Below the pieces are notes generated by a model. That model had not been told where the DNA came from and did no database searches. It worked only from the letters and a program-made list of their open reading frames with translations. Below, in pieces: positions 6,015 to 13,682 of a stretch of DNA of 39,223 bases. This DNA is from a virus, in IMG/VR virus record IMGVR_UViG_3300020125_000394, positions 1-39,223 of that record; one strand, given 5' to 3'. Numbering within the stretch: the first letter of the stretch is position 1; every line of letters begins with the position of its first letter. The translations under genes were made by a program, and so were the position numbers.

Positions 6015-7613
6015 CTAGAACGCTGGTTGCTGTCTTTCCTGGGGCGTTTCCAAGTAATCCCCGGAATGATTCCCACGGGTGACTGTGAACGGGAACAGCT
6101 GCTTCACCTTCCTCCCACCATCAGGGGAATACGCCTGAAGCATCCTGTATCGGTGGCCGTCAACCAGAACAGTCTTGGGAACGCGGTAATTCGTCCCCTG
6201 CGCCTTGTTCTCGTCGTAGAAAATGCCAACAGCCTGCTTCCAGGTCCGGTTCGACTTCCCGGCTCGGAAGAGAGTTTGCACCATCAACTGCTCGGCCGAC
6301 TTGAGTTTGGCCTTCTTCTTTCTCTCTTCCTCCTTAATCTCGACGAGCTCCTGCCCGTTGAATTCAAGGCCGCTTCCCCTACGTTCCTCGGAAGAGGGTT
6401 CGTAGCCGCAGTTCCGGCACTTCCCCCCGCGGTAAATCGCCTGGCACTGGGGACACTCTATGCTTGGGCGGGTCTTGTGCTCGGTGACTGTCTTCTCGGA
6501 ACGGTCCAAACTCCACAGCGGGTCGTCCTCGAAGAAGCCGTGGCGGGCTACATTTCCGCCATGATCAAGAATTAAGGCGTCTGTTTTCTCGGGATGGATG
6601 CGGGAAGCGCGCCCAACCATTTGGCGGTAGCGGACGACGCTTCCCACGGCCACGCACAACTGGACGCACCCGATTCGCGGAATATCCGTCCCCCGCTCGA
6701 CGACCTGGACGTTCGCCAGATAGTCAATCTTGCCGTGATTCAAGTCCCAGAAGATCGCCCGGCGCTGGCTGTCTTCAGTATCCCCGTCCACGTAGGCCAC
6801 GCTTAAACCGGCCTTCTCAAGCTGTTCCTGAGCGTCCTGGGCGTGTGAACGACGCGGGAAGAATCCGACTGTGGGGCGACCGTCCGCGAATTTCTTCCAG
6901 TCCCGCACGAGGTCGCCGGCCAGCCCGTCCATAGCTGCAGCTTCGCTGTCCTTGGTGAATTCATCCCCCCGCTTCACGAGCAACCCGAGCTTCCCCTGGG
7001 TTCCGCGGAAGTAGCGGAACGGACTGAGGAAGTGATTCTGAATGAGCCAATCGGTCGAAGGACCAAGCACGATTTCTCGGTAGACGTCGGCAAGGCCACG
7101 GGCTTGTGGTGTTGCTGAAAGCCCGATGACGTAAGCGGGGTGCTGGCCGAGTTCGTTCCGCTTGCGGTCGTGATAGGCCAGGAACCGGGCGAATTTATCG
7201 TGATGGGAGTGACACTCATCGAACACACATAGGTCAAAGGTAATGTCGGTTGTGTACTGGTCGTCTTCGATGAACCAGGATAGCAGGGAATCGATGCTGG
7301 CGACCTGAATTCGGCTGCCGTAGCGTGGTTCCCGCCCGCTCATCACGATTCCGTGGGGGAGCTTCGGTTCCTCGGTGAAGGAATCGGCGGCGTTGTCGAC
7401 CAAACCCCTTCGGTGGACACAGAACAGGCTTCGTCCGGTCTGATTCGGAAGCGGAGCCCGGTTCCCAGCAGTTCCCAGAATCCACTTCGAGCAGCGTGTT
7501 TTTCCGAACCCTGGGTTCGCACAGAGAATCACCCGACCGTGCTTCGCCAGGGCGGCGCGGGTGCGGTCGCGGAGGTCTTCCTGATGCGGATAGAGGGAAG
7601 GGAGGTCGATCAT
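6015..7613 (-). CDS. SF2 DNA helicase (DEAD/DEAH type, RecQ/UvrB-like core) with zinc ribbon
   Basis: The 532-residue protein carries Walker A ANPGFGKT (about 32-39), motif II DECH (132-135), motif III SATP (166-169) and motif VI QMVGRASRI (331-339), so both RecA-like domains are intact. A four-Cys zinc ribbon (CPQC...CRNC, about 387-402) follows, then a helical tail. Proteins of this build unwind or remodel branched DNA using ATP and are common in phage replication/recombination modules. Here the neighbours include a Rad52-like protein and a 5'-3' exonuclease, so a role in recombination-dependent replication is likely. Its ATG overlaps the preceding stop in ATGA. Confidence 0.92.
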   Translation of the reverse strand: MIDLPSLYPHQEDLRDRTRAALAKHGRVILCANPGFGKTRCSKWILGTAGNRAPLPNQTGRSLFCVHRRGLVDNAADSFTEEPKLPHGIVMSGREPRYGSRIQVASIDSLLSWFIEDDQYTTDITFDLCVFDECHSHHDKFARFLAYHDRKRNELGQHPAYVIGLSATPQARGLADVYREIVLGPSTDWLIQNHFLSPFRYFRGTQGKLGLLVKRGDEFTKDSEAAAMDGLAGDLVRDWKKFADGRPTVGFFPRRSHAQDAQEQLEKAGLSVAYVDGDTEDSQRRAIFWDLNHGKIDYLANVQVVERGTDIPRIGCVQLCVAVGSVVRYRQMVGRASRIHPEKTDALILDHGGNVARHGFFEDDPLWSLDRSEKTVTEHKTRPSIECPQCQAIYRGGKCRNCGYEPSSEERRGSGLEFNGQELVEIKEEERKKKAKLKSAEQLMVQTLFRAGKSNRTWKQAVGIFYDENKAQGTNYRVPKTVLVDGHRYRMLQAYSPDGGRKVKQLFPFTVTRGNHSGDYLETPQERQQPAF

Positions 7614-8014
7614 TTCTTCGCCTTGGCTGCTTTGGCTGCTGCTCGCTCCGCTCTGGCATCTGCGCGGGCGAGTGCGCGAATCTCATCATCCTTGGTGGAG
7701 TTGTAAACAAACTCGTCTCTCTGTTCGCGCTCAGCGTCCAGAGACGTTCCCTTCAGAAGTAGGTCCGCGAACATCCGTGCGATTTCGCCCCGTGCCGCGT
7801 CATTCCACGGACAATGGCCCTTCGTCAGCAGCTTCCGCGAAAGAGCAATCGCCGCCACTTCCATCTCGCTACGGCTGGAAACCACCGGCAGCGGGTCAAC
7901 AAACCGCACAGCGGCTGGATTCTCGTGTTCCACGATGCAGATGCCGTTATCGCGGAGCAGTTGAAGATCACCTTCGGAGAAGGTCTTCGGCGGCACAATC
8001 ATCATCGGTTTCAT
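7610..8014 (-). CDS. hypothetical protein (134 aa)
   Basis: The protein opens MKPMMIVPPKTFSEGDLQLL and is mainly helical, with KLLTKGHCPWNDAARGEIAR in the middle and an Ala/Arg/Lys-rich helical tail (ADARAERAAAKAAKAKK). The tail suggests nucleic-acid or protein contact. No motif for an enzyme. It is coupled to the helicase by ATGA, so it may be a helicase partner, which is an inference from position only. Confidence 0.6.
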   Translation of the reverse strand: MKPMMIVPPKTFSEGDLQLLRDNGICIVEHENPAAVRFVDPLPVVSSRSEMEVAAIALSRKLLTKGHCPWNDAARGEIARMFADLLLKGTSLDAEREQRDEFVYNSTKDDEIRALARADARAERAAAKAAKAKK

Positions 8015-8017
8015 AAA

Positions 8018-8884
8018 TCACTTCCACGATTTGGCACTCTTGAGAAGATTCTTACACAGTTCAATCACCTGCTTATGAAGACCTGCCTTGGGAATAAGCA
8101 GGTTCAAATCGTCGAAGACCCTCATAGCGGCCTCCATCGTCTTGGCCGCCTTCGCCCGTAGATCGTCGCCATGGTCTTTCTTCTCCTCGGGCTGCGAATC
8201 GGCCGGCTCGCCCCATGGGTGTAGGCACTTGGCACAGTCCACCATGCCGAATTCGTCAGTGTTCCACTTCGTTCCCGCACAGTTCGGGCACTTCCCGTAA
8301 TCCACCTTCCCCGGCGCGGAATTCCGCTCCTTGCCACTCCTCGGCGGCCTGGGGTCTGTCTCCTGGGAACTCGTTTCCCGCTCTGTTCCTTCCTCTCCTG
8401 ATGAATCAGCGGCCTCGCCGGGGTCCGGGGCGGCAGAAGCAGGGTGTGGTTCTTTCGACGAGTTAGCATCGCCGCCCGGCTTCCCTTTCTCGCTGATTGA
8501 ATCGCTCGCAAGTCCATTGCTGTCAACAGGTTTGCGTTCTTCCAAATTCCGCACGTGCGGAATTTGAGGCTTCTCTACCTTTCCTATCTTGATGAGTTCA
8601 TTGATGGAGAAGTCCTCGGGCTTCATGGTCGCCGGAATTCTCTTTACTGCGTTCGCAGCCTTCATATACCTGCCGGCGGAATCGTGCGAAAACTCAAAGT
8701 GCTGTTCGACGAATGGCATAAACTCACCGTGCGGCAGTAACTCCTTCATGGTGTTCAGGACGCCACCGATCTGAATGGCCGTCCCCATCCAGTCCCTTCC
8801 GGCCTTCACATGCTCACGCCAGAGCGCTTTGAGTTCTGGAATGAGGTTGTAAGCCTTCGTTTGCTCGGTGGTGAGTGCTGACAT
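8018..8884 (-). CDS. DUF3102-like N-terminal domain protein with C-terminal zinc ribbon
   Basis: The 288-residue protein has an N-terminal helical region (DWMGTAIQIGGVLNTMKELL, then PHGEFMPFVEQHFEFSHDSA and GRYMKAANAVKRIP). This pattern matches the DUF3102-type phage domain, which resembles the DNA-binding part of partition/primase-associated proteins. A long low-complexity Ser/Glu/Pro linker follows, then a zinc ribbon (CPNCAG...CAKCLHPW) and a C-terminal helix. It is probably a DNA-binding replication or segregation factor. The start has AAGGA 8 bases upstream. The leader between this gene and csrA contains interleaved inverted repeats that could control its expression. Confidence 0.65.
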   Translation of the reverse strand: MSALTTEQTKAYNLIPELKALWREHVKAGRDWMGTAIQIGGVLNTMKELLPHGEFMPFVEQHFEFSHDSAGRYMKAANAVKRIPATMKPEDFSINELIKIGKVEKPQIPHVRNLEERKPVDSNGLASDSISEKGKPGGDANSSKEPHPASAAPDPGEAADSSGEEGTERETSSQETDPRPPRSGKERNSAPGKVDYGKCPNCAGTKWNTDEFGMVDCAKCLHPWGEPADSQPEEKKDHGDDLRAKAAKTMEAAMRVFDDLNLLIPKAGLHKQVIELCKNLLKSAKSWK

Positions 8885-8901
8885 TTGCTCGTCCTTAAAA
8901 G

Positions 8902-8999
8902 CCGGACCCGCTGGAGGTGTGATAACCCCGGCGCTTCAGAAAAGCGCAGAATCTCCCCAGCGGATCCGGTTGTCAGAAATTCGGTGCGGGGGTTATCAC
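8902..8999 (-). ncRNA. interleaved inverted repeats: candidate pseudoknot or attenuator leader
   Basis: In the minus-strand transcript the order is as follows. B' GTGATAACCCC (8999-8989) comes first, then 19 nt, then A' CCGGATCCGCTGG (8969-8957). Next is a 6-bp hairpin GCGCTT/AAGCGC (8947-8931), B GGGGTTATCAC (8929-8919), 4 nt, and A CCAGCGGGTCCGG (8914-8902). B' pairs with B over 11 perfect bp; A' pairs with A over 13 bp with one G-U pair. The stems cross, which is pseudoknot topology. Stem A is followed directly by CTTTT and then the ribosome-binding site of the next gene, so it could act as an attenuator. An origin or operator at the DNA level is the alternative. Confidence 0.6.
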
Positions 9000-9011
9000 G
9001 TCGAGCAATAT

Positions 9012-9458
9012 CTACTCTTCTTCGCCTTCTGTCAATCCTTCGTTCTGAATTTTTCCGTCCGGCTCGTGAGAAATCGACACATGCCCGCGGCCGGCGCAAG
9101 CCGCGGGGAAGGCGATCCTGGTCCCAGCAAGCAATTCTTCTTGGGTTAAGTACCAGAAAGATTTGCCATCGAAACCCCATTCCACGAGAGAACCTTTCGG
9201 GAAGCCATCCGTCAGCGTCAGTTCGCAATACTCTTCTCCCTCCTTCGGTTCCCATTTGTCTGAGGGAACGCCGCTTAGAAGCGGCCGCTTCGCCCCATTT
9301 TTCTTAATGTCGTCGTAAATCTCTTGCCGATGGACTTGGGTAGTGGCGGGGGCTTCGATGCCCAGGCGAACCTTGTCACCGCGAATGTCCACGACCATGA
9401 CTTTCACGTCGTCGCCGATCATCAGCGATTCCTGTTTCTTCCTACTCAGAACTAACAT
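9012..9458 (-). CDS. csrA: CsrA-domain protein with long C-terminal extension
   Basis: Residues 1-60 are an almost canonical CsrA: MLVLSRKKQESLMIGDDVKV, then DIRGDKVRLGIEAP and VHRQEIYDDIKKNG. CsrA dimers bind GGA motifs in mRNA leaders and repress or stabilise translation. Ordinary CsrA ends near residue 60-75. Here another ~85 residues follow (including DGFPKGSLVEWGFDGKSFWY and a Glu-rich end) with no recognised family. The frame is continuous, so this is a genuine fusion or extension. The start overlaps the NinG-like gene by 17 bases, with AAAGGA upstream. Likely targets could be phage or host mRNAs; the next gene's leader contains several GGA motifs. Confidence 0.9.
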   Translation of the reverse strand: MLVLSRKKQESLMIGDDVKVMVVDIRGDKVRLGIEAPATTQVHRQEIYDDIKKNGAKRPLLSGVPSDKWEPKEGEEYCELTLTDGFPKGSLVEWGFDGKSFWYLTQEELLAGTRIAFPAACAGRGHVSISHEPDGKIQNEGLTEGEEE

Positions 9459-10017
9459 TAGAGATTCCTTTCATTCGTGAAACAGCGGAGTGTAATCGAA
9501 ACGCGTAGCAAATCCTCATGTCGATGAGCTCGTCCCTGGTGAACTGCTTCGACTGGGTTTTAAGCCGCTCTAATCGCTCAATGTGCTCGGGCCGCACTTC
9601 CAGCATCCATTTCCTGAATAACTGCTGCTCTCCGCTCCGATAGACATTACAAGCCGAACACTGGGGAGCTACGTTTTCTTCCTCGAACAGAATCGAATTA
9701 CACCTCGAAGCCAGAAAGTGGCCGGTGTGCATGTGATTAACTCCGACCATCCATGCCGTATTCCCCTTCCACGGCAGAATCTTTCCGCAGGTCACGCAGG
9801 CGCAGTAGCCAACCTGGCGGAACGCCTGGCCGATATCGCCACCAATGATGCAGGTCGTGAGACCATCGGGCATGGCAGCCGCTTCGGCGCGAATGACCTG
9901 TTGGAACAGGGGTGCAACGAACTTCCGTATATACGTTCCAGTCGAATACTGCCGCGCGACTTCCAGCATCTTTGCGCGGGCGTTCGCGGCCTTCTGTTCG
10001 GGGGAGAGTTTAGGCAT
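9442..10017 (-). CDS. ninG: NinG-like recombination protein (HNH-family)
   Basis: The 191-residue protein contains CACVTCGKILPWKG, then TGHFLASRCNSILFEEENVA with PQCSACNVYRSG after it. This is the arrangement of lambda NinG/Rap: one CxxC pair, a GHF/His element and a second CxxC pair followed by helical segments. Lambda Rap is a structure-specific endonuclease that resolves branched recombination intermediates. It sits among other recombination genes here, which supports the call. The N-terminus (SPEQKAANARAKMLEVARQY) is helical. The stop and start with its upstream neighbour overlap by one base (TAATG). Confidence 0.78.
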   Translation of the reverse strand: MPKLSPEQKAANARAKMLEVARQYSTGTYIRKFVAPLFQQVIRAEAAAMPDGLTTCIIGGDIGQAFRQVGYCACVTCGKILPWKGNTAWMVGVNHMHTGHFLASRCNSILFEEENVAPQCSACNVYRSGEQQLFRKWMLEVRPEHIERLERLKTQSKQFTRDELIDMRICYAFRLHSAVSRMKGISNVSSE

Positions 10018-10256
10018 TAGGTTTCCTTCATCAGTAAATTAAACGCTGCTCCGGTCAGTCCTTGCCGTGCGAGGGATTGCGCCCTCCCAACTGGGCCAAT
10101 TGCCCTCATCATGCGGTCCCACCATTGCTCATTCGCCTTGGTGCTTTTGAGCCGGTCCAGAACCCTTCTGGCCCTAGCGAGGGTGCTTTCACGGTATGGC
10201 CGTTCGTCCCAGCCGGTATGCCGCTCCATGATTTTTCTGGCCTGTCTGATGTTCAT
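10017..10256 (-). CDS. small hypothetical protein (79 aa)
   Basis: It starts MNIRQARKIMERHTGWDERP and is helical and basic, with RARRVLDRLKSTKANEQWWD. No family recognised. It is coupled to the exonuclease gene by ATGA and to the NinG-like gene by a one-base overlap, so it belongs to the recombination cluster. The basic helices would suit DNA binding, but that is inference. Confidence 0.6.
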   Translation of the reverse strand: MNIRQARKIMERHTGWDERPYRESTLARARRVLDRLKSTKANEQWWDRMMRAIGPVGRAQSLARQGLTGAAFNLLMKET

Positions 10257-11428
10257 ATGCGAGTAGTTTGCGGCAATTCCAGGTCGGTGCGGAGCGTCAC
10301 AAGTTTTCGAGTGATTTCGAGTTTGCTTTCAAAGTCAATCAGGGCCTTCCGCTTGGCCGGCTTAATCGTTTCATCCCCAGCTTTGGCCGCTTCAATCGCC
10401 TTCTCTACGCTGCCGAACTGCTTCACGAGGTCCGCAGCGCCTTTCTCCCCGATCCCGACAGCGCCCTTAATTCCGTCAGTCACATCGCCCATGATGACCT
10501 GATAGTCGATCCACTGGGCAGGCGGAATCCCTGTTGCCTGGGTATGGGCAAAGGAACTGAGCCATTTGTAATCGGGCAGGTGTTCCCCGCTGGTTTCATC
10601 CTCAATCCATGTGACGTCCAGAAGCATGTTGCACTTCTCGCTCAAACACTGGCGGCAGTCCTTATCCTGTGTTAAGAGCGTCACCCTGCCCTGGAATTGA
10701 GTCGCAAAGCTGGCCATGACATCATCGGCCTCGAACCCTTCGGAGAGCGCACAGGCGAAGCCAGCCCCCTTCAGGAGGTCGTAAACCAAATTGAGTTGCT
10801 GAGTCAGTTCAGGATCACGCGGCGGCCGGTCCTTGTACTTATCATCCCAGTCTTTCGTGAACTCCTTGCGGTGGTTGGACTTAGAGTCGAAACAGCAGGC
10901 GCAATCGGTCAAGCCCTTCTCTTTGAGTCTGTTGACGGTTCGCTGAACCCATGTTGTGACGCTGACTGCGGCCTCGACCCCAGCCCCGGAGTACCAGAAT
11001 CTATGGAGGAAGTAGCTGACATCGACCGCCAGGAGCCAGCGGGCCCCGCCGTTCGCTCGTTCCTCCTTGTCGGCAGCCCTCGATTCGTCGGTGGTCAGTC
11101 CCTTATCGACGATGGCAGCCAAGCGGGCCAGGCGATCAGGGCGGGAAGCGGCCTGCATGTACTGGCTGTAAGTCGCTTCGGCCTCGCGGTCTGATTCCTG
11201 GGGGTACGCTCGGCAGACTCCGGCAGCGCGGGAGAGCAGGCCAGGGGAAACCCATTCGGGCCAAATTTGTTGGTGGGTGTCGGGCCACTTGGATTCCGCG
11301 AAGCGGGCCAGATCACCAACCCAGAACATGATGTCACGCTGTTGTTCGATGAGGTCTTTGCCCCAGGCTTCCGCTTCCTGAAGCGTCATGTTGGAACAAT
11401 CGAGGAATCGCTTTCTGAGTCGGCTCAC
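10253..11428 (-). CDS. 5'-3' exonuclease (FEN/T7 gp6-like) with extra N-terminal domain
   Basis: The 391-residue protein has the FEN-type nuclease core in its last ~260 residues. LLAVDVSYFLHRFW is followed by GFEADDVMASFA, LLTQDKDCRQCL and the helix-hairpin-helix region GDVTDGIKGAVGIGEKGAAD. The acidic residues in these motifs bind the two catalytic metals. The first ~125 residues are an added helical domain (FWVGDLARFAESKWPDTHQQ, then WPEWVSPGLLSRAAGVC) that faintly resembles the DUF3102-like domain encoded at 8018. The enzyme would resect 5' ends or remove primers for the Rad52-like annealing protein. The GTG at 11428 is preferred because of GGGAGGA upstream and the GTGA overlap. Confidence 0.88.
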   Translation of the reverse strand: MSRLRKRFLDCSNMTLQEAEAWGKDLIEQQRDIMFWVGDLARFAESKWPDTHQQIWPEWVSPGLLSRAAGVCRAYPQESDREAEATYSQYMQAASRPDRLARLAAIVDKGLTTDESRAADKEERANGGARWLLAVDVSYFLHRFWYSGAGVEAAVSVTTWVQRTVNRLKEKGLTDCACCFDSKSNHRKEFTKDWDDKYKDRPPRDPELTQQLNLVYDLLKGAGFACALSEGFEADDVMASFATQFQGRVTLLTQDKDCRQCLSEKCNMLLDVTWIEDETSGEHLPDYKWLSSFAHTQATGIPPAQWIDYQVIMGDVTDGIKGAVGIGEKGAADLVKQFGSVEKAIEAAKAGDETIKPAKRKALIDFESKLEITRKLVTLRTDLELPQTTRI

Positions 11429-11793
11429 TTCGCATCCTCCCACAGAATCAGGCAGCCGTAGAATGGCCAGCCATAGAAGTTGCCGAAAAACTCCCGCATG
11501 TAGTGCCAGTTTTCAAATCCGTCAGCCCGAGCGAAAGCGTCTAGGTCAACAACTGGGTCCTTGGTCGCTCCGATGAACACGTTCGAGGTAAATACTTCGA
11601 TGGCCAGCGTCCCGAGCGATTTCGCTTGGAAGAATTCGATTTGCGGGGAGCGGTAGGCTTTATCCTCCCAGTAGCGCAGGCTCAACTCTTCGCCTTCCTT
11701 GATTGGCCGCTTCCGCTTCGGGCGGATGGTCTGCCGCTTCGTGCCAGCCTTGATCGGCTCGACGAATCGCTTTTGGAACATGAGCACGGTCAC
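11425..11793 (-). CDS. ASCH/PUA-like domain protein
   Basis: The 122-residue protein shows the ASCH pattern: MFQKRFVEPIKAGTKRQTIR near the N-terminus, then RPIKEGEELSLRYW and a beta-rich body ending FYGWPFYGCLILWED. ASCH domains are related to PUA domains and bind RNA or modified nucleosides; phage copies are common and of unknown exact role. It starts at GTG 11793, which overlaps the upstream stop (GTGA); ATG at 11781 is an alternative. A second, different ASCH protein lies at 16112. Confidence 0.78.
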   Translation of the reverse strand: MTVLMFQKRFVEPIKAGTKRQTIRPKRKRPIKEGEELSLRYWEDKAYRSPQIEFFQAKSLGTLAIEVFTSNVFIGATKDPVVDLDAFARADGFENWHYMREFFGNFYGWPFYGCLILWEDAK

Positions 11794-11969
11794 TCTGCCC
11801 CCCGCTCATTCACTTGGGTTACTCTGATTCCCTCGCCCCACACCAGCATCATCACCCCTAACACGCTTCGGGGGTCGTTCCCCTGAACCACCGTCAGAAG
11901 CGTTCCCTTGGGGTCGCGGATTTCATAGGTATTAAGATTTTCCAACAGGGGTTCGGGTGATTCGATCAT
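11790..11969 (-). CDS. small hypothetical protein (59 aa)
   Basis: This complete frame begins at ATG 11969 with a strong GAGGAG site and encodes MIESPEPLLENLNTYEIRDP, then a beta-type segment (LLTVVQGNDPRSVLGVMMLV) and an acidic end. It overlaps both neighbours (ATGA in front, GTGA behind), which argues that it is real. Family unknown. Confidence 0.6.
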   Translation of the reverse strand: MIESPEPLLENLNTYEIRDPKGTLLTVVQGNDPRSVLGVMMLVWGEGIRVTQVNERGAE

Positions 11970-12157
11970 CGTTCAATCTCCTCAGTTGTGACCTTGGGCT
12001 CCACTTCGGCCAGTCCGACAGAGATTAGCCCGCGGACGATGAACAGCAGCGCCACAACCTTCTCGACCAGCGCCTCAGTGTCGCCGATCTTCAGGGAGAT
12101 GATTTCCTGCTCCAGTTTGTTGGCGCGATCGCGGAGTTCAAGCAATGGGTGTTTCAT
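11966..12157 (-). CDS. small coiled-coil/helical protein (63 aa)
   Basis: An N-terminal charged helix (HPLLELRDRANKLEQEIISL) is followed by a more hydrophobic helix (EKVVALLFIVRGLISVGLAE) and an acidic end. AGGAG precedes the ATG by 8 bases. The hydrophobic stretch is long enough to touch a membrane but contains charged residues. No family recognised. Confidence 0.6.
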   Translation of the reverse strand: MKHPLLELRDRANKLEQEIISLKIGDTEALVEKVVALLFIVRGLISVGLAEVEPKVTTEEIER

Positions 12158-12187
12158 GGTCGTTCTCCTAATTTGGCCATCGTTTCC

Positions 12188-12397
12188 TCACTTCGGTTCT
12201 TCCACTAACTCCTCGTAAACTGCATACCAACCATCTCCCCACGGCGTTCCCCACTTGGTAGACGTCATTTGCCGCCAAGCCCAAGGCTGGCCAGCGGTTT
12301 TTTCTGCTATCCGTTTGGCGACATCCAAGGTGGAAGCTACGCCGAGAATGGTTGATTCTCCGAACGCGATTTCTTCGACAGCAATGTAAACTTTCAT
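12188..12397 (-). CDS. small hypothetical protein (69 aa)
   Basis: It begins MKVYIAVEEIAFGESTILGV, followed by a helix DVAKRIAEKT and a Trp-rich segment (QPWAWRQMTSTKWGTPWGDG). A beta-helix-beta layout ('MKVYI....STLDVAKRIAE') is typical of small phage proteins of unknown function. The AAAGG site lies 6 bases before the ATG. A longer frame covering the same bases on this strand is a shadow. Confidence 0.6.
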   Translation of the reverse strand: MKVYIAVEEIAFGESTILGVASTLDVAKRIAEKTAGQPWAWRQMTSTKWGTPWGDGWYAVYEELVEEPK

Positions 12398-12405
12398 AAA
12401 AACCT

Positions 12406-13185
12406 TTATTCAAAGGGTACATCACTCGAAACGCCACCCGGTTCCTTCGTCTCTGCGATCCGCTTCGTGCAGCGCTCCAGCGCATCAGCGGTCCAGCAGG
12501 AAGAATCAGCCAAGGGGAATTCCCCAACGACTGAGACCACGAACCGCGAGAAGCCCTCGGCCAGTTCCTTCTTGTTCTTCTGATCTGGGGCGAATTTCAG
12601 CCGCCAGTTTTGTTTGAGCTCGTGCAGGGCCTCGGTAGTGATTCCCTCGGTTTCAACGTCCTTCGGCAGCGCCCAGGCGGGTAGGCTTGGCGTCTTCCAC
12701 CAGAACGCAGGCAAATCGTTGGTTTTACTCGCCTTGTTCCATAACCTCGAACCAGTTTGGTTTTCCTCGCTGGTGTCGGCGAAAACTGCGTCAAGATGGT
12801 ACAGGTAGCGACCGATTCCCCACTGAGACCCGGCCCGCTTCATAGCTCCGGAGAATCCGCCCTTTGCGGGCTCGATATTGGTCGGTTCAGAAACGTCCCA
12901 TTTTGTGATCCACTCATCATTGATCTTGATGGAGATTCCACAGACAAAAGCGGCCCTGGTCCGCACTTCGCCCTTATTGTTCATCGAGCTAATCTCGATC
13001 ATCCGCGGTTCTTCGTTCCGCCAGCCATCGACCCCGCACACTTTGTCTAACCGTTCCTGAATCGCCCTATTGGTGATATAGGCCACCACGAGGCAAAAGA
13101 TTCCCTTACCGCCTCGGCCGGCGTGGGAAGGTCGCCATTCGACGTCGGCATCTTCAAAGGGGAGAGCTAAGTCGAGCAGATTCAT
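12406..13185 (-). CDS. Rad52-like single-strand annealing protein
   Basis: The 259-residue protein starts MNLLDLALPFEDADVEWRPS. It contains the Rad52/22 family core: an FCLVVAYITNRAIQERLDKV segment, GVDGWRNEEP, a beta-hairpin region, and EPAKGGFSGAMKRAGSQWGI with GRYLY. That last motif is the hallmark of this annealing-protein group. Such proteins coat single strands and anneal complementary DNA during phage recombination. A 5'-3' exonuclease two genes down gives the usual exonuclease/annealer pair. The start at 13185 follows an AGGAATT site; longer readings upstream run through the C-rich spacer and look non-coding. Confidence 0.88.
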   Translation of the reverse strand: MNLLDLALPFEDADVEWRPSHAGRGGKGIFCLVVAYITNRAIQERLDKVCGVDGWRNEEPRMIEISSMNNKGEVRTRAAFVCGISIKINDEWITKWDVSEPTNIEPAKGGFSGAMKRAGSQWGIGRYLYHLDAVFADTSEENQTGSRLWNKASKTNDLPAFWWKTPSLPAWALPKDVETEGITTEALHELKQNWRLKFAPDQKNKKELAEGFSRFVVSVVGEFPLADSSCWTADALERCTKRIAETKEPGGVSSDVPFE

Positions 13186-13219
13186 AGGGGGGAATTCCTG
13201 CGGGGGAGAGGGGAACGGG

Positions 13220-13579
13220 TTACAGCGGGATGGACTTCCACGCGCGGTCAATCGCTCGCGCCCAGTCAGCCAGTGCCGCGTGATAGTCATAGTCAGCGGT
13301 CAGGCCATAGCGGAACCGCTTTAGTCCGTCCAGCGAGATAACGGCTTTGGCGGCTTCCAAGGCCAACAGCGAGTAATCGCGGTTTTCCTCCGGCGAGCAG
13401 TTCAGCCGTTCACAAAGCGAGTCAATCTCTTCGACGGTAAGCGGGTCGTGTTCCTCGAAGAATGTCCCTTCGCGGTCGCTCCCAGCGATGAATTTCCCGG
13501 CCTGCGGATCGCGTTTTTCCAAGTCTTGCCAGTGGCGCAGGGCAGCCAGAACGGTTGCTAGTTCTTTGGGGGTAAGCAT
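13220..13579 (-). CDS. hypothetical protein (119 aa)
   Basis: It starts MLTPKELATVLAALRHWQDL with AGGAG upstream. The sequence LTVEEIDSLCERLNCSPEEN is helical, and an Asp/Tyr-rich segment DYDYHAALADWARAI follows near the end. Small helical proteins of this kind are frequent at the promoter-proximal end of phage early operons. No family recognised. Confidence 0.6.
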   Translation of the reverse strand: MLTPKELATVLAALRHWQDLEKRDPQAGKFIAGSDREGTFFEEHDPLTVEEIDSLCERLNCSPEENRDYSLLALEAAKAVISLDGLKRFRYGLTADYDYHAALADWARAIDRAWKSIPL

Positions 13580-13682
13580 CGGTCATTTCTCCTGTCGCCC
13601 ATATACTTGGGGAATAGCTGGCATATCAATTCCTCCATCCCGCTTCCCGTCCAAACTCACCCGGTTCAGACATCGGCAGGAG

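Noticed and set aside
9012-9255. Alternative minus-strand ORF reading across the csrA extension and the intergenic stems (8806..9255)
   Set aside because: It is an Arg-rich out-of-frame shadow crossing the structured leader and the next gene's start.
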